DNA of 32,740 nucleotides from Candidatus Saccharimonadota bacterium. Lineage in GTDB: Bacteria > Patescibacteriota > Saccharimonadia > Saccharimonadales > Saccharimonadaceae. Where the stretch lies: the NCBI GenBank assembly GCA_017404795.1, contig JAFRBR010000014.1, forward strand, positions 1-32,740, written 5' to 3'. How positions within the stretch are numbered: position 1 is the first letter of the stretch; each line of letters starts with the position of its first letter. Made by a program: the position numbers and the translations under genes. The notes beneath the pieces were generated by a model. The model made no database searches and was not told where the DNA came from. It saw nothing but the letters and a program-made list of their open reading frames with translations. Shown here piece after piece: positions 7,278-15,188 of the stretch.

Positions 7278-7889
7278 ATGACAAAAGCAGAAATTATTAA
7301 ACGGCCCGTCGAACGGATCAGTGCCGACATTAAGAAATCGGCTTGGTCTGCCGTGGCCGAATCATTATTGATTTTAATTTTTGGGATTTTAATGGTTGTC
7401 TGGCCCGATATCACCGTCGTTGTCATTGCTAATATCCTTGGCGCCATTTTTATCATCAGTGGCATCTATCAGATTATCAATTATTTTGTCGTTAAAGGGC
7501 AAACCGATTTCTTCAACAACAGTCTTCTCATAGGCATGCTTTCTTTGTTAGTCGGTATTGCTATCCTCATCATCGGCGAAGATCTCGCTAATGTCTTCCG
7601 CGTTATTATTGGTATTTGGGTCATCTACGAAGCACTTGCTCGGGTAAATACCGCCATTAAACTTCATGCTGCTGGTATCAAGGCTTGGAGCTACATCTTA
7701 ATTATCGCTATTTGTATGCTAGCAATTGGTATCTTTGTTACCTTTAACCAGGGCGCCATTATCTCGTTAATCGGCTGGATGATGATCCTAACCGGTGTCT
7801 TTGGTATTGTCGGCGACGCTATGTTCATTCAATACGTCAACAAAATCACCGACACTCTGACTGGAAAGGCAACCAAAAAAGAGAACTAA
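7278..7889 (+). CDS. HdeD/DUF308-type integral membrane protein
   Basis: Protein of 203 residues with about six hydrophobic helices in three pairs (first SLLILIFGILMVVWPDITVVVIANILGAIFIISGIYQII). The repeated G-hydrophobic-WPD/TFNQGA pattern is typical of the DUF308/HdeD family. HdeD in E. coli is an acid-resistance membrane protein; most relatives have no known role. A strong AGGAGG sits 5 bp before the ATG. It opens a three-gene run with the next two genes (stop and start directly adjacent each time) and may share a transcript with the upstream tRNA-Thr. Confidence 0.7.
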   Translation: MTKAEIIKRPVERISADIKKSAWSAVAESLLILIFGILMVVWPDITVVVIANILGAIFIISGIYQIINYFVVKGQTDFFNNSLLIGMLSLLVGIAILIIGEDLANVFRVIIGIWVIYEALARVNTAIKLHAAGIKAWSYILIIAICMLAIGIFVTFNQGAIISLIGWMMILTGVFGIVGDAMFIQYVNKITDTLTGKATKKEN

Positions 7890-8252
7890 ATGAGTATTTT
7901 CAAAGAGGATTTTATCAAAATTTATCAAAACGAGCGTGGCGTCCTCGTTTTGATGATTTTTAATTTATTATTATCCATTGCTTTGATTATCTTTTCTATC
8001 GTTAGCCTTAATCCCAACGCTTCCGTTGTCAAAGTCGGCTATGGCGACATTGGCGGTTATCGCGACGGCACTTGGGTAGACATGCTGGCCTACCCACTAC
8101 TAGCTCTAATTTTTGGCGTTTTTCATAATCTTCTCGCAGTGCGGGTTTTCCATAAACGTGGTAGTGGGATGGCTAAGTTCTTCCTGCTCACCACTACCAT
8201 GCTGATTTTTGGCACTTTGCTAGTCTTAATTCGTGCCCTTGGAGAAGGTTAA
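7890..8252 (+). CDS. Small membrane protein of unknown function
   Basis: Protein of 120 residues, not recognised. A short basic/acidic N-terminus is followed by three predicted membrane helices (about 17-38, 65-87 and 97-116), with a soluble segment between the first two (NPNASVVKVGYGDIGGYRDGTW). Its ATG directly follows the previous stop (TAA-ATG), and the next gene starts the same way, so the three genes form one operon. It may be an accessory subunit of the glycosyltransferase downstream, which is inference from position only. Confidence 0.6.
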   Translation: MSIFKEDFIKIYQNERGVLVLMIFNLLLSIALIIFSIVSLNPNASVVKVGYGDIGGYRDGTWVDMLAYPLLALIFGVFHNLLAVRVFHKRGSGMAKFFLLTTTMLIFGTLLVLIRALGEG

Positions 8253-9881
8253 ATGCCCAACCAAGATTTAGAAATTCCTCAGGGTAAGCGCCAGCCACTC
8301 TATCGTTTTTTTGAAATTGTTCCCGGTGCTATCTCCTACGGTGCCATTATTTTGCTATTTATTTTATCTTGGCTAGATCCTGTCATCGGCTCTATTTATC
8401 TCTTTGCCCTCATTGCCGCTACTTTAGTCAAAGCCATTGCGGTAGCTTACCGCACAGTTCAAGGATACAAAGTCATCAAGCGCGCCGGTCGGGTAGACTG
8501 GGCCAAGCGTCTCGCAGATTTAGAACATCCCCACGAATCTTACGAGCGGCTACGCGATGACAACAATACCAGCTACCATTTTAATCGCCACCTTGAAAAC
8601 CTCAAAATGATGGCTGCCATGGAGCACGAATACCCCAAACCTTCCGAAGTCTTTCAAATTGTCATTATGACGGCTTACGATGAAGGAGCCGAGGTCCTCG
8701 GTCCTTCTATCGAGGCGGTCAAGGACACCACTTTCCCAAATGAGCGGATTATTTTTGTTCTCGCCTACGAACAGAGGGGCGGGGAAGCTATGTCTACCAC
8801 TGTACAGCAATTGGCCACTAAATACCAAGGTGTTTTCAGGGATTTTCTCTTAGTAGAGCATCCAGACAATTTACCCGGCGAAGTTATCGGCAAAGGTCCC
8901 AATCTCGTCTACGCTGGTCAAGCAGTCGCTGAATACGTCAAGAAACAACACCTCCCTCTAGCAAACATTATCGTCACCTCTCTTGATAGTGATAATCGCA
9001 TGGCTCCGAAGTATTTGGATTCAGTTGCTTATGAGTTTGTCGTGCACCCTAATCGTCAACGTCTTAGCTACCAGCCAGTATCGCTATTTATGAATAACAT
9101 TTGGGATGCTCCAGCGCCCTCTCGCATCATTGCGGTCTCCAATTCGTTCTTTAACGTCATCACTACTATGCGCCCCCATGCCTTGCGTAATTTCGCCAGT
9201 CACTCCCAACCTCTGCAGGCTCTAGAGGCTATGAATTTTTGGAGCAAACGCACTATCGTCGAGGATGGCCATCAATATTGGCGTAGTCTATTTTTCTTCC
9301 ACGGTGACTATTCGGTCCTCCCTATTCGTATTCCCATCTATCAAGATGCCGTCATCGATGAAACTTTCTGGAAGACAGTCAAGGCCCAATTTATCCAAGT
9401 TCGTCGTTGGTATTACGGCGCTTCCGACGTCGCTTATGTCGGCACCCGCCTCTTTACCCGCAAAGAAAATCGCATTATGCCATTCTGGCAACTCTTTCCC
9501 AAATTCTGGCGCTTACTCGACGGTCACATCACTTTAGCCATCTTGGCTCCCATTGTAGCCTTCGGCGGCTGGGTCCCTATGATCATGAATCTATCCTCGC
9601 ACGAGATGGTCGCCTACAATATTCCCAGCATCGTCGGCATCGTAGAAACTTTCGCCTCTATTGGCTTAATCGTCTCTATTCTAGTTTCCTTTAAAATTCT
9701 CCCCAAGCGCCCCGCCAAATACCGCAAAGGCAAGAATATCCTCATGGTCATCCAATGGATTTTAATGCCTGTCACCTCTATCCTCTATCAGTCCGTGGCT
9801 GCTTTTTATTCTCAGACTCGCCTGATGCTCGGTCTTTACATGGAAAAATTCGATGTCACCAAGAAAATCGTCAAAACCTAG
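8253..9881 (+). CDS. Membrane GT2 glycosyltransferase (processive type)
   Basis: Protein of 542 residues. Two hydrophobic helices at about 26-66 precede a family-2 glycosyltransferase domain. The domain has VIMTAYDEG at the nucleotide-sugar site, the metal-binding LDSDNR (Asp245/Asp247), the ED pair Glu337-Asp338 and QVRRW (382-386), equivalent to the QxxRW of cellulose and hyaluronan synthases. Three or more C-terminal helices (about 428-448, 461-483, 502-525) could form the export channel. This layout fits a processive synthase that makes and exports a cell-surface polysaccharide. The sugar is unknown, and no PilZ domain is seen. It is the last gene of the 7278-9881 operon and is followed by the tRNA-Val promoter. 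Confidence 0.78.
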   Translation: MPNQDLEIPQGKRQPLYRFFEIVPGAISYGAIILLFILSWLDPVIGSIYLFALIAATLVKAIAVAYRTVQGYKVIKRAGRVDWAKRLADLEHPHESYERLRDDNNTSYHFNRHLENLKMMAAMEHEYPKPSEVFQIVIMTAYDEGAEVLGPSIEAVKDTTFPNERIIFVLAYEQRGGEAMSTTVQQLATKYQGVFRDFLLVEHPDNLPGEVIGKGPNLVYAGQAVAEYVKKQHLPLANIIVTSLDSDNRMAPKYLDSVAYEFVVHPNRQRLSYQPVSLFMNNIWDAPAPSRIIAVSNSFFNVITTMRPHALRNFASHSQPLQALEAMNFWSKRTIVEDGHQYWRSLFFFHGDYSVLPIRIPIYQDAVIDETFWKTVKAQFIQVRRWYYGASDVAYVGTRLFTRKENRIMPFWQLFPKFWRLLDGHITLAILAPIVAFGGWVPMIMNLSSHEMVAYNIPSIVGIVETFASIGLIVSILVSFKILPKRPAKYRKGKNILMVIQWILMPVTSILYQSVAAFYSQTRLMLGLYMEKFDVTKKIVKT

Positions 9882-9889
9882 CCAAAATA

Positions 9890-9898
9890 TGGTATAAT
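9890..9898 (+). promoter_or_regulatory. Extended -10 promoter of tRNA-Val
   Basis: TGGTATAAT, ending 12 nt before the mature tRNA. Confidence 0.6.
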
Positions 9899-9910
9899 TA
9901 TAGCTTAAGT

Positions 9911-9987
9911 GGGTGATTAGCTCAGTTGGCTAGAGCGTCTCGTTTACACCGAGAAGGTCGGGGGTTCGAGCCCCTCATCACCCACCA
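9911..9987 (+). tRNA. tRNA-Val (anticodon TAC)
   Basis: Cloverleaf with acceptor GGGTGAT/ATCACCC, D arm GCTCAGTTGGCTAGAGC, anticodon stem TCTCG/CGAGA around loop TTTACAC (anticodon TAC), T arm GGGGG-TTCGAGC-CCCTC, and an encoded CCA. Confidence 0.96.
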
Positions 9988-10042
9988 AACGGTTTATAAA
10001 ATTAATTTTAACTATTTCGTAATCTGTAAACGTTTGTTAAAT

Positions 10043-10067
10043 CCCTCGAAAAATAGAGGGTTATTTT
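10043..10067 (+). terminator. Intrinsic terminator after tRNA-Val
   Basis: CCCTC (10043-10047) pairs with GAGGG (10056-10060) around an A-rich loop and is followed by a T-rich run. The stem is only 5 bp. It lies between the tRNA and the convergent nifS-iscU operon. Confidence 0.5.
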
Positions 10068-10127
10068 TATGTCATTTTTGCGACAAAAATGTGCCGAAAA
10101 ACATAATTTACCTCTATAATTTTTCTG

Positions 10128-10541
10128 TTAAATCCCCTCGCCTGCAGAATGGTTCTTTTCGTATTCTTTTACCGCATCTGCAAGTGCTTCGTGGCCAAGA
10201 ATCGAACAGTGGAATTTATGTTTCGGCAAGTTGCCAAGATAATCATCGATTGCCTTAGCATCAATTTTTAATGCTTCATCAATAGTTTTGCCTTTTATCA
10301 TTTCGGAAAGCGCTGAGGTTGAAGCAATCGCTGATGCGCAGCCATAAGTTTTCCAACGCGCATCAATTATTTTATTATCTTCGACTTTGATGTACATCTT
10401 CATCTGGTCACCGCAGACTGGATTCCCGACGGTTCCAACCGCATCATAATCAAACTGGCTTTCATCGCCAAAGAGAAAATTGCGCGGATTCATGAAATGA
10501 TCTTTTACTTTATCTGAATAAACCCATTCTCGGTTTTCCAT
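10128..10541 (-). CDS. iscU: IscU/NifU-type Fe-S scaffold protein
   Basis: Protein of 137 residues, the U-type scaffold on which sulfur from cysteine desulfurase and iron form a cluster. The three conserved ligands are Cys43 (GNPVCGDQM), Cys68 (YGCASAIASTSAL) and Cys112 (HKFHCSILGHEAL). The Asp next to the first cysteine is also kept. The usual LPPVK motif before the third Cys reads LPKHK. It is directly downstream of nifS (1-nt overlap), so the two form a minimal NifS-IscU pair, the arrangement called MIS in recent comparative work; that label is inference. Iron donor, chaperones and ferredoxin are not in the window. Confidence 0.92.
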   Translation of the reverse strand: MENREWVYSDKVKDHFMNPRNFLFGDESQFDYDAVGTVGNPVCGDQMKMYIKVEDNKIIDARWKTYGCASAIASTSALSEMIKGKTIDEALKIDAKAIDDYLGNLPKHKFHCSILGHEALADAVKEYEKNHSAGEGI

Positions 10542-11692
10542 TATTTCTTCTCCATTTTTACGGTGCTGATTTTTTGTAAGCGGTCAATTATTCCTGGTAA
10601 AACTTCCATCACTCTTTCAATGTCTGCTTCAGTATTATCTAGCCCAAACGAGAAACGAATAGACGAATGAGCCACTTCGGCGTCGCCAGTTTTTGCCATC
10701 AGGACATGGCTCGGCTTTGTATCACCAGACGCACAGGCCGAACCAGTCGAAACCACTATGCCTTCAGCGTCGAGATATAGCTGAATCGACTCTCCTTCGG
10801 CGGCTTGAAAAGAAGCATTAAGGATATTTGGCAGGGATTTGCCCAGGGCTATATCGGTATTGAGACTACTACCTGGTATTTCAGTAAGAATTCTCCGCGC
10901 TAAGAGGTCGCGGAGCTTGCGAACGTGCGTATTGTATTGCTCCCAGCTCTTCTCGCGCTGAATCTTTTTGAGAGCAGCACCGAAACCAATAATGCCAACA
11001 GTGTTATAGGTGCCGCCACGACGTTTATTTTCCTGATTTCCACCAATTATTAGTGGGGCGAACGGAACGCCCTCTTTAACATAAAGTGCGCCGACGCCAA
11101 TAGGTCCACCAATTTTGTGCGCACTGAAAGTAGCGTAATCTAGACCGAGCTCGTAAACGTTAATTGGAATCTTACCAAGCACCTGCGTTAAATCCGAGTG
11201 TACATAGGCACCACGTCGGTCGGTTACTAATGGCTTGCCCCATTCAGAAATCGACTCAAAAAGCGAATCTTCTTTCGGGGCTGTAAGGATTCGCGCTTCT
11301 TTTACAATTTTTTGAATATCTAAAATTTCGCCGATTTCATTATTGGCGAGCATATATGAATAGAGCTTTGGCAATTTGTTGCCAGAAACTTTGTCGGCAA
11401 GCTCTATGATTGAATGGTGCTCAAGCGGCGACGTTTCGACCTGATGTCCGGCAAACGTGCGAACAATTGTATTATTCGACTCACTGGCACCAGAAGTAAA
11501 TATAATTTCAGAAGGTTTCGCGCCGATCAGTTTGGCTAAAGTTTTTCGCACCTCTTCGATTTCATTCATTGCTAGGTGTCCAGGAGTATGTAGAGCCGAT
11601 GCATTCGCAAAGAAACGCGTTTCCGCGCCATGCATAGCATTAAACACCTCTAGCAACATAGGCGATGTTGCCGCATAGTCCAAATACACCAT
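10541..11692 (-). CDS. nifS: Cysteine desulfurase (NifS/IscS family)
   Basis: PLP enzyme of 383 residues that converts cysteine to alanine and delivers persulfide sulfur to the scaffold. Key residues are the PLP lysine Lys193 (SAHKIGG), the NNEIG motif (about 117-121), a substrate region HSDLTQ, and the catalytic Cys320 in GSACASG on a long loop of the IscS/NifS type. Between EHHSI and NNEIG the protein is shorter than usual, while an insertion (about 135-155) precedes the VHSD segment. It is the only cysteine desulfurase in the window, so it may also supply the SufCB-like system, tRNA thiolation or both. The minus-strand -10 box lies 9 nt before the ATG. Confidence 0.92.
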   Translation of the reverse strand: MVYLDYAATSPMLLEVFNAMHGAETRFFANASALHTPGHLAMNEIEEVRKTLAKLIGAKPSEIIFTSGASESNNTIVRTFAGHQVETSPLEHHSIIELADKVSGNKLPKLYSYMLANNEIGEILDIQKIVKEARILTAPKEDSLFESISEWGKPLVTDRRGAYVHSDLTQVLGKIPINVYELGLDYATFSAHKIGGPIGVGALYVKEGVPFAPLIIGGNQENKRRGGTYNTVGIIGFGAALKKIQREKSWEQYNTHVRKLRDLLARRILTEIPGSSLNTDIALGKSLPNILNASFQAAEGESIQLYLDAEGIVVSTGSACASGDTKPSHVLMAKTGDAEVAHSSIRFSFGLDNTEADIERVMEVLPGIIDRLQKISTVKMEKK

Positions 11693-11701
11693 ATTCCTTT
11701 A

Positions 11702-11707
11702 ATTATA
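11702..11707 (-). promoter_or_regulatory. -10 box of nifS-iscU
   Basis: TATAAT on the minus strand (11707 to 11702). A start 6-7 nt on would leave only about 2-3 nt of leader before the nifS ATG. No convincing -35 is seen. An AAAGGA lies between the -10 and the ATG but would be mostly outside the transcript. Confidence 0.5.
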
Positions 11708-11818
11708 TCATGAGGTGCAAGTTATTGCCCTCACCCCAGTTAATCTTCAACCATTTTCCAAGTTATGCAACATTTGTCTCAAAACCAAAAAAATTAAAAA
11801 TCAGAATTCCCCAAACTA

Positions 11819-11827
11819 TGCTAAAAT
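11819..11827 (+). promoter_or_regulatory. Candidate extended -10 promoter of the racemase-like gene
   Basis: TGCTAAAAT, a TGn-extended -10 with one mismatch to TATAAT. The following leader holds GGAGGGGGAAGGA, about 15 nt before the ATG, which is further than usual. Confidence 0.4.
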
Positions 11828-11865
11828 TTCCCCAAGTGGAGGGGGAAGGATATTTTTGAATCAAA

Positions 11866-12534
11866 ATGTTAAAAGTTGTGGTGTTTGATGGTGGTTACGG
11901 TGGCGAATTTTTCGCCGACCAATTAGAGTCCGAACTGCCAATTCTAGAAGTAATTCGCGTAATAGACTGGCGTAATGCCGACCAAATTTTGACCAGCCCT
12001 AGAAAGGCCCGGAGAGTAGCAAAAAACGCCCTCCGCCCCTATATCGGCAAAGTAGATTTAATCATTTTTGCTAATCACCTGCTTACAATTACCAGCCTGA
12101 AATACTTTCGTCGGAAGTACAAGAAGCAAAAATTCTTAGGTTTATCTCTCAAGCAGCCAGACACCTTTATCCGGCGCGATGTCCTAATTCTTACCACCAA
12201 AGCCGTTACTCGAACCATCAATTACTATAATTTTTTGTTTCACATCAAACGCAAGGTCGAAACCATGACCCCAGATGATTGGCCAGCCCAAATTGACGAC
12301 GGCGAGCTCACCGAATCAGAAATTCGGACCGCATTAGAAACCTCTCTCGCTCACAAACAATTCAAACCTGAAGAAGTAATTCTCGCCTGTTCGCAATTCA
12401 GCGACATCAAAAACGAACTCAGAAACATCCTTGGCTCCAACCTCAAAATCTACGACAGCTTTAGCGACACCATCAGAAACACCTCCAAAATCCTCCGTAT
12501 CCGCGGCGGAGTAGGGAAAAAGCCCAAGAAATAA
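11866..12534 (+). CDS. Asp/Glu racemase-like protein, first catalytic Cys missing
   Basis: Protein of 222 residues that resembles glutamate racemase MurI. VVVFDGGYGGEFFADQLESELP lines up with IGVFDSGVGG-type N-termini, and VILACSQFSDIKNELRNIL...IYDS with the C-terminal VILGCTHYP...LIDS region. MurI makes D-Glu for peptidoglycan using two cysteines. Here the second is kept (Cys175 in ACSQF), but the first (usually in an ACNT motif) is replaced by the segment FANHLLT (Asn70), and the His after the second Cys is lost. A two-base racemisation is therefore unlikely; a one-base lyase or hydrolase activity, a regulatory role or a non-enzymatic fold are alternatives. It is about 40 residues shorter than MurI. 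ATG 11866 is preceded by an in-frame TGA. Confidence 0.6.
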   Translation: MLKVVVFDGGYGGEFFADQLESELPILEVIRVIDWRNADQILTSPRKARRVAKNALRPYIGKVDLIIFANHLLTITSLKYFRRKYKKQKFLGLSLKQPDTFIRRDVLILTTKAVTRTINYYNFLFHIKRKVETMTPDDWPAQIDDGELTESEIRTALETSLAHKQFKPEEVILACSQFSDIKNELRNILGSNLKIYDSFSDTIRNTSKILRIRGGVGKKPKK

Positions 12535-12566
12535 CTAACATCAACCCCGACATCCTATTGTTTGTA

Positions 12567-12575
12567 TGGTATAAT
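12567..12575 (+). promoter_or_regulatory. Extended -10 promoter of thrS
   Basis: TGGTATAAT followed by about 16 nt of leader with AGGGAG 6-7 nt before the ATG, so unlike several neighbours this transcript has a leader. Confidence 0.65.
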
Positions 12576-12597
12576 GGACTAAACAAAGGGAGTCAAA

Positions 12598-14346
12598 ATG
12601 AACGAAAATCTAGAACCAATGCGTCACACGCTCAGCCACATTCTCGCGGCCGCAGTCAAGGAATTATACAAGGATGCCAAATTTGGCATCGGCCCAGCCA
12701 TCGATAACGGCTTTTATTATGATATTGATTTTGGCCAGACCAAAATCAGCGACACTGATTTACTCAAGATCGAAAAGAAAATGCACAGCCTTATCGACCG
12801 TAAATTACCGATGACCAAGCGCAAAGTCACCAAGACCGAGGCCCTGGGTTGGGCCCGTGACCACAACCAAGATTACAAGATTGAGTTAATCGAAGAACTC
12901 CCTGAGAGCGACCCCATTACTTTTTATGATTTGGGCGAAGTCTTTACCGACCTCTGCAAAGGCCCTCACGTTAAAAATACTAAAGAAGTCGGCCCCTTCA
13001 AACTCATCCGCGTCGCCGGTGCCTACTGGCGTGGCGACGAGCATCGTCCCATGCTCACGCGCATTTACGGCGTAGCCTTCTCGACCGACGACGAGCTAAA
13101 CGCTTTTCTTAAGCAACAGGAAGAAGCCAAAAAGCGCGACCACCGCAAACTCGGCAAAGAGCTAGATTTATTCTGTTTTTCCGATCTTGTTGGTGCTGGC
13201 CTACCCATGTTCACCCCTCGCGGTACCGAGCTTCGTGAATTAATGGCCAATTATTCCCTAAGCCTCCGCGGCAAAGAGGGTTTCAAGAAAGTCTGGACCC
13301 CTCACATCACCAAGACCGACCTCTATAAGACTTCTGGTCATTACGCCAAATTTGGCGACGAGCTATTTATGGTACATTCCCAAGTCAGCGGGGAAGATTT
13401 CGCCATGAAACCAATGAACTGTCCCCACCACACTCAGATTTTTGCTTCTCGCCCCCGCACTTATAAAGAAATGCCAGTACGCTACATGGAAGCCACCACT
13501 GATTACCGCGACGAAAAGACCGGCGAACTGGGCGGCCTTTCCCGCGTCCGTTCACTCACTCAGGATGATTCACATGTCTTTTGTCGTCGCGACCAAATCA
13601 AAGAGGAAGTTAAGCGTTTAGTCAGTATCGTTAAAGAGCTCTACGAGACTGTTGGTATGCAGAAACTCCGCGCTCGCCTCTCTTATCGCTCCGATGAGGA
13701 CAAATACCTCGGTGATAAGAAGCTTTGGGCCATGGCTCAGGAGCAAATTAAACAAGCCGCCATCGATAATAACTTAGATTATTTTGAACAAGAAGGCGAA
13801 GCCGCCTTTTACGGCCCCAAAATCGATTTCATGGCCGAAGATGCCCTCGGTCGCGAACATCAACTCGCCACCATCCAGTTAGATTTTGTCATGCCAGAGC
13901 GTTTTGGGCTAGAGTTCACTAACCAAAAGGGCGAAAAAGAGTGCCCCGTGATGATCCACCACGCCACCCTCGGTTCGATCGAGCGTTTTCTCTCGGTCTT
14001 TATTGAACACACTGGTGGTTGGTTCCCATTCTGGTGTGCCCCAGAGCAAGTCCGCGTCCTCACTGTCAACAATCAAATCAACGATTATGTCTCTCAGATC
14101 ACCGAAATTCTCGACCAAATCATCCTCGACCAACCCCTTAAATATAACGAACTCAGATACACTGTAGACGATTCCGCCGACTCCCTCGGCAAAAAAATCC
14201 GTCGCGCCACCGAGATGAAAATCCCCGCCGTATTAATTGTCGGCCCCAAAGACGCCGAAGAGGGTATCGTCTCCATCCGCCTCCGCGACAGGGAAGAAAA
14301 AGTCAAATTGACTAAATTGACGGAGTTTCTAAAGGGACTTAAATGA
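12598..14346 (+). CDS. thrS: Threonyl-tRNA synthetase (lacks TGS domain)
   Basis: Class II synthetase of 582 residues that charges tRNA-Thr. It begins directly in the editing/SAD region (MRHTLSHILAAAVKELY), so the roughly 60-residue TGS domain found at the N-terminus of most bacterial ThrRS is absent. The SAD motif LCKGPHVKNT is present (about 125). The core has the Zn ligand Cys275 in KPMNCPHH, motif 2 RYMEATTDYRDEKTGELGGLSRVRSLTQDDSHVF, and motif 3 MIHHATLGSIERF. The anticodon-binding domain (QVRVLTVNNQ...) ends the protein. The start is fixed by the ribosome-binding site and by the promoter just upstream. It overlaps miaA by 4 bp. Confidence 0.95.
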   Translation: MNENLEPMRHTLSHILAAAVKELYKDAKFGIGPAIDNGFYYDIDFGQTKISDTDLLKIEKKMHSLIDRKLPMTKRKVTKTEALGWARDHNQDYKIELIEELPESDPITFYDLGEVFTDLCKGPHVKNTKEVGPFKLIRVAGAYWRGDEHRPMLTRIYGVAFSTDDELNAFLKQQEEAKKRDHRKLGKELDLFCFSDLVGAGLPMFTPRGTELRELMANYSLSLRGKEGFKKVWTPHITKTDLYKTSGHYAKFGDELFMVHSQVSGEDFAMKPMNCPHHTQIFASRPRTYKEMPVRYMEATTDYRDEKTGELGGLSRVRSLTQDDSHVFCRRDQIKEEVKRLVSIVKELYETVGMQKLRARLSYRSDEDKYLGDKKLWAMAQEQIKQAAIDNNLDYFEQEGEAAFYGPKIDFMAEDALGREHQLATIQLDFVMPERFGLEFTNQKGEKECPVMIHHATLGSIERFLSVFIEHTGGWFPFWCAPEQVRVLTVNNQINDYVSQITEILDQIILDQPLKYNELRYTVDDSADSLGKKIRRATEMKIPAVLIVGPKDAEEGIVSIRLRDREEKVKLTKLTEFLKGLK

Positions 14347-15188
14347 GCTTAACACCGACGGGTGACACGCTTGGAGGGGACCCCAAAAATATTTTGCGAA
14401 GCAAAAATTTTTGGGGAGGAAAGCGGGGCAGGACCCGTCGGAGAGTCATCGTGATTTTAGGTCCTACCGGCTCAGGCAAGACAGGCGTTTCTATTAAAAT
14501 CGCTAAAGCGATAAACGGCGAAATTATTTCAGCTGATTCACGGGCGATTTATAGAGGCATGGATATTGGCACTGCCAAGCCCACTAAAAAAGAACAGCAA
14601 CAAGTCCCCCACTGGGGCCTAGATTTAATCGAACCCGGCGAACGTTTCACTGTTGCCGACTGGAAGTACTACACCGAACAAAAAATCCAAGAAATCAAAA
14701 CCAGAAACCACGTCCCCATCATCGTCGGTGGCACCGGCCTCTACATCGATGCCCTTATTTATGACTACCAATTCAAAGGCCCCACCGGTGCCAAAATCGG
14801 CGACTTCACCCAAAAAACTTGTTCAGATCGAACCTCCATTAAGGGAGACTACCTCTTAATTGGTATCAAGTGGCCAACTGAGGAGCTTCGAGCTAGATTA
14901 AAGCAAAGAATCGACCAAATGTTTACACCAGAATTATACACCGAAATTAAAAATTTAGTCCAGCACTACGGCTGGGACAGCCAAGCCATGAAAAGCAATA
15001 TTTACGAATACGCTTGGCGGTATTTACAGGGCGAATTGACCTTAGATCAAGCCAAAGAACAATGTTTTTATGAGGATTGGCATCTGGCCAAGCGCCAACT
15101 TACTTGGTTTAAACGCAATCCCAAAATTATTTGGCTCCCACTCGACAAAGTTTATTCATTTGTGCTAAAATATATACAAGATGAGTAA
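14343..15188 (+). CDS. miaA: tRNA dimethylallyltransferase MiaA, with repeat-encoded N-terminus
   Basis: Transfers an isoprenyl group to A37 of UNN-reading tRNAs. Motifs are P-loop GPTGSGKTG, SADSRAIYRGMDIGTAKP (substrate binding), VGGTGLYIDALIYDY and a short tRNA-binding C-terminal part (FKRNPKIIWL). The catalytic part is about 245 residues, shorter than the usual 300. The N-terminus is the puzzle. ATG 14343 overlaps the thrS stop (ATGA), but residues 5-34 are encoded entirely by a repeat element that recurs near 16.25 kb. The family domain begins only at VIVILGPTG. An alternative start is GTG 14451, with GGAGAG 5 bp upstream at the edge of the repeat, which would leave a very short first strand. 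Either the repeat is a 5' regulatory leader or it is translated as an extension. The 3' end overlaps the next gene by 8 bp. Confidence 0.85.
   Translation: MSLTPTGDTLGGDPKNILRSKNFWGGKRGRTRRRVIVILGPTGSGKTGVSIKIAKAINGEIISADSRAIYRGMDIGTAKPTKKEQQQVPHWGLDLIEPGERFTVADWKYYTEQKIQEIKTRNHVPIIVGGTGLYIDALIYDYQFKGPTGAKIGDFTQKTCSDRTSIKGDYLLIGIKWPTEELRARLKQRIDQMFTPELYTEIKNLVQHYGWDSQAMKSNIYEYAWRYLQGELTLDQAKEQCFYEDWHLAKRQLTWFKRNPKIIWLPLDKVYSFVLKYIQDE
14355..14441 (+). repeat. Structured repeat family R1, copy 1
   Basis: Hairpin element between thrS and the MiaA domain. The closing helix is CCGACGGGT / ACCCGTCGG (14355-14363 with 14433-14441), then an inner helix CGCTT/AAGCG (14368-14372 with 14421-14425), then a variable AT-rich apical stem. 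Conserved unpaired segments are GAC and GGA on the 5' side and GGA and GGGCAGG on the 3' side. It differs from copy 2 at one position over 86 nt. It is open in the miaA frame. Confidence 0.85.

Noticed and set aside
7084-7284. 66-residue minus-strand frame across tRNA-Thr
   Set aside because: It is an antisense shadow of the tRNA and hairpin.
9926-10258. 110-residue frame starting inside tRNA-Val
   Set aside because: It runs through the tRNA and terminator and into iscU on the other strand; not a gene.
14355-14441. R1 copy as a simple rho-independent terminator
   Set aside because: It lacks a T run, lies inside an operon directly before a coding domain, and copy 3 sits in an rRNA leader where termination would be harmful.
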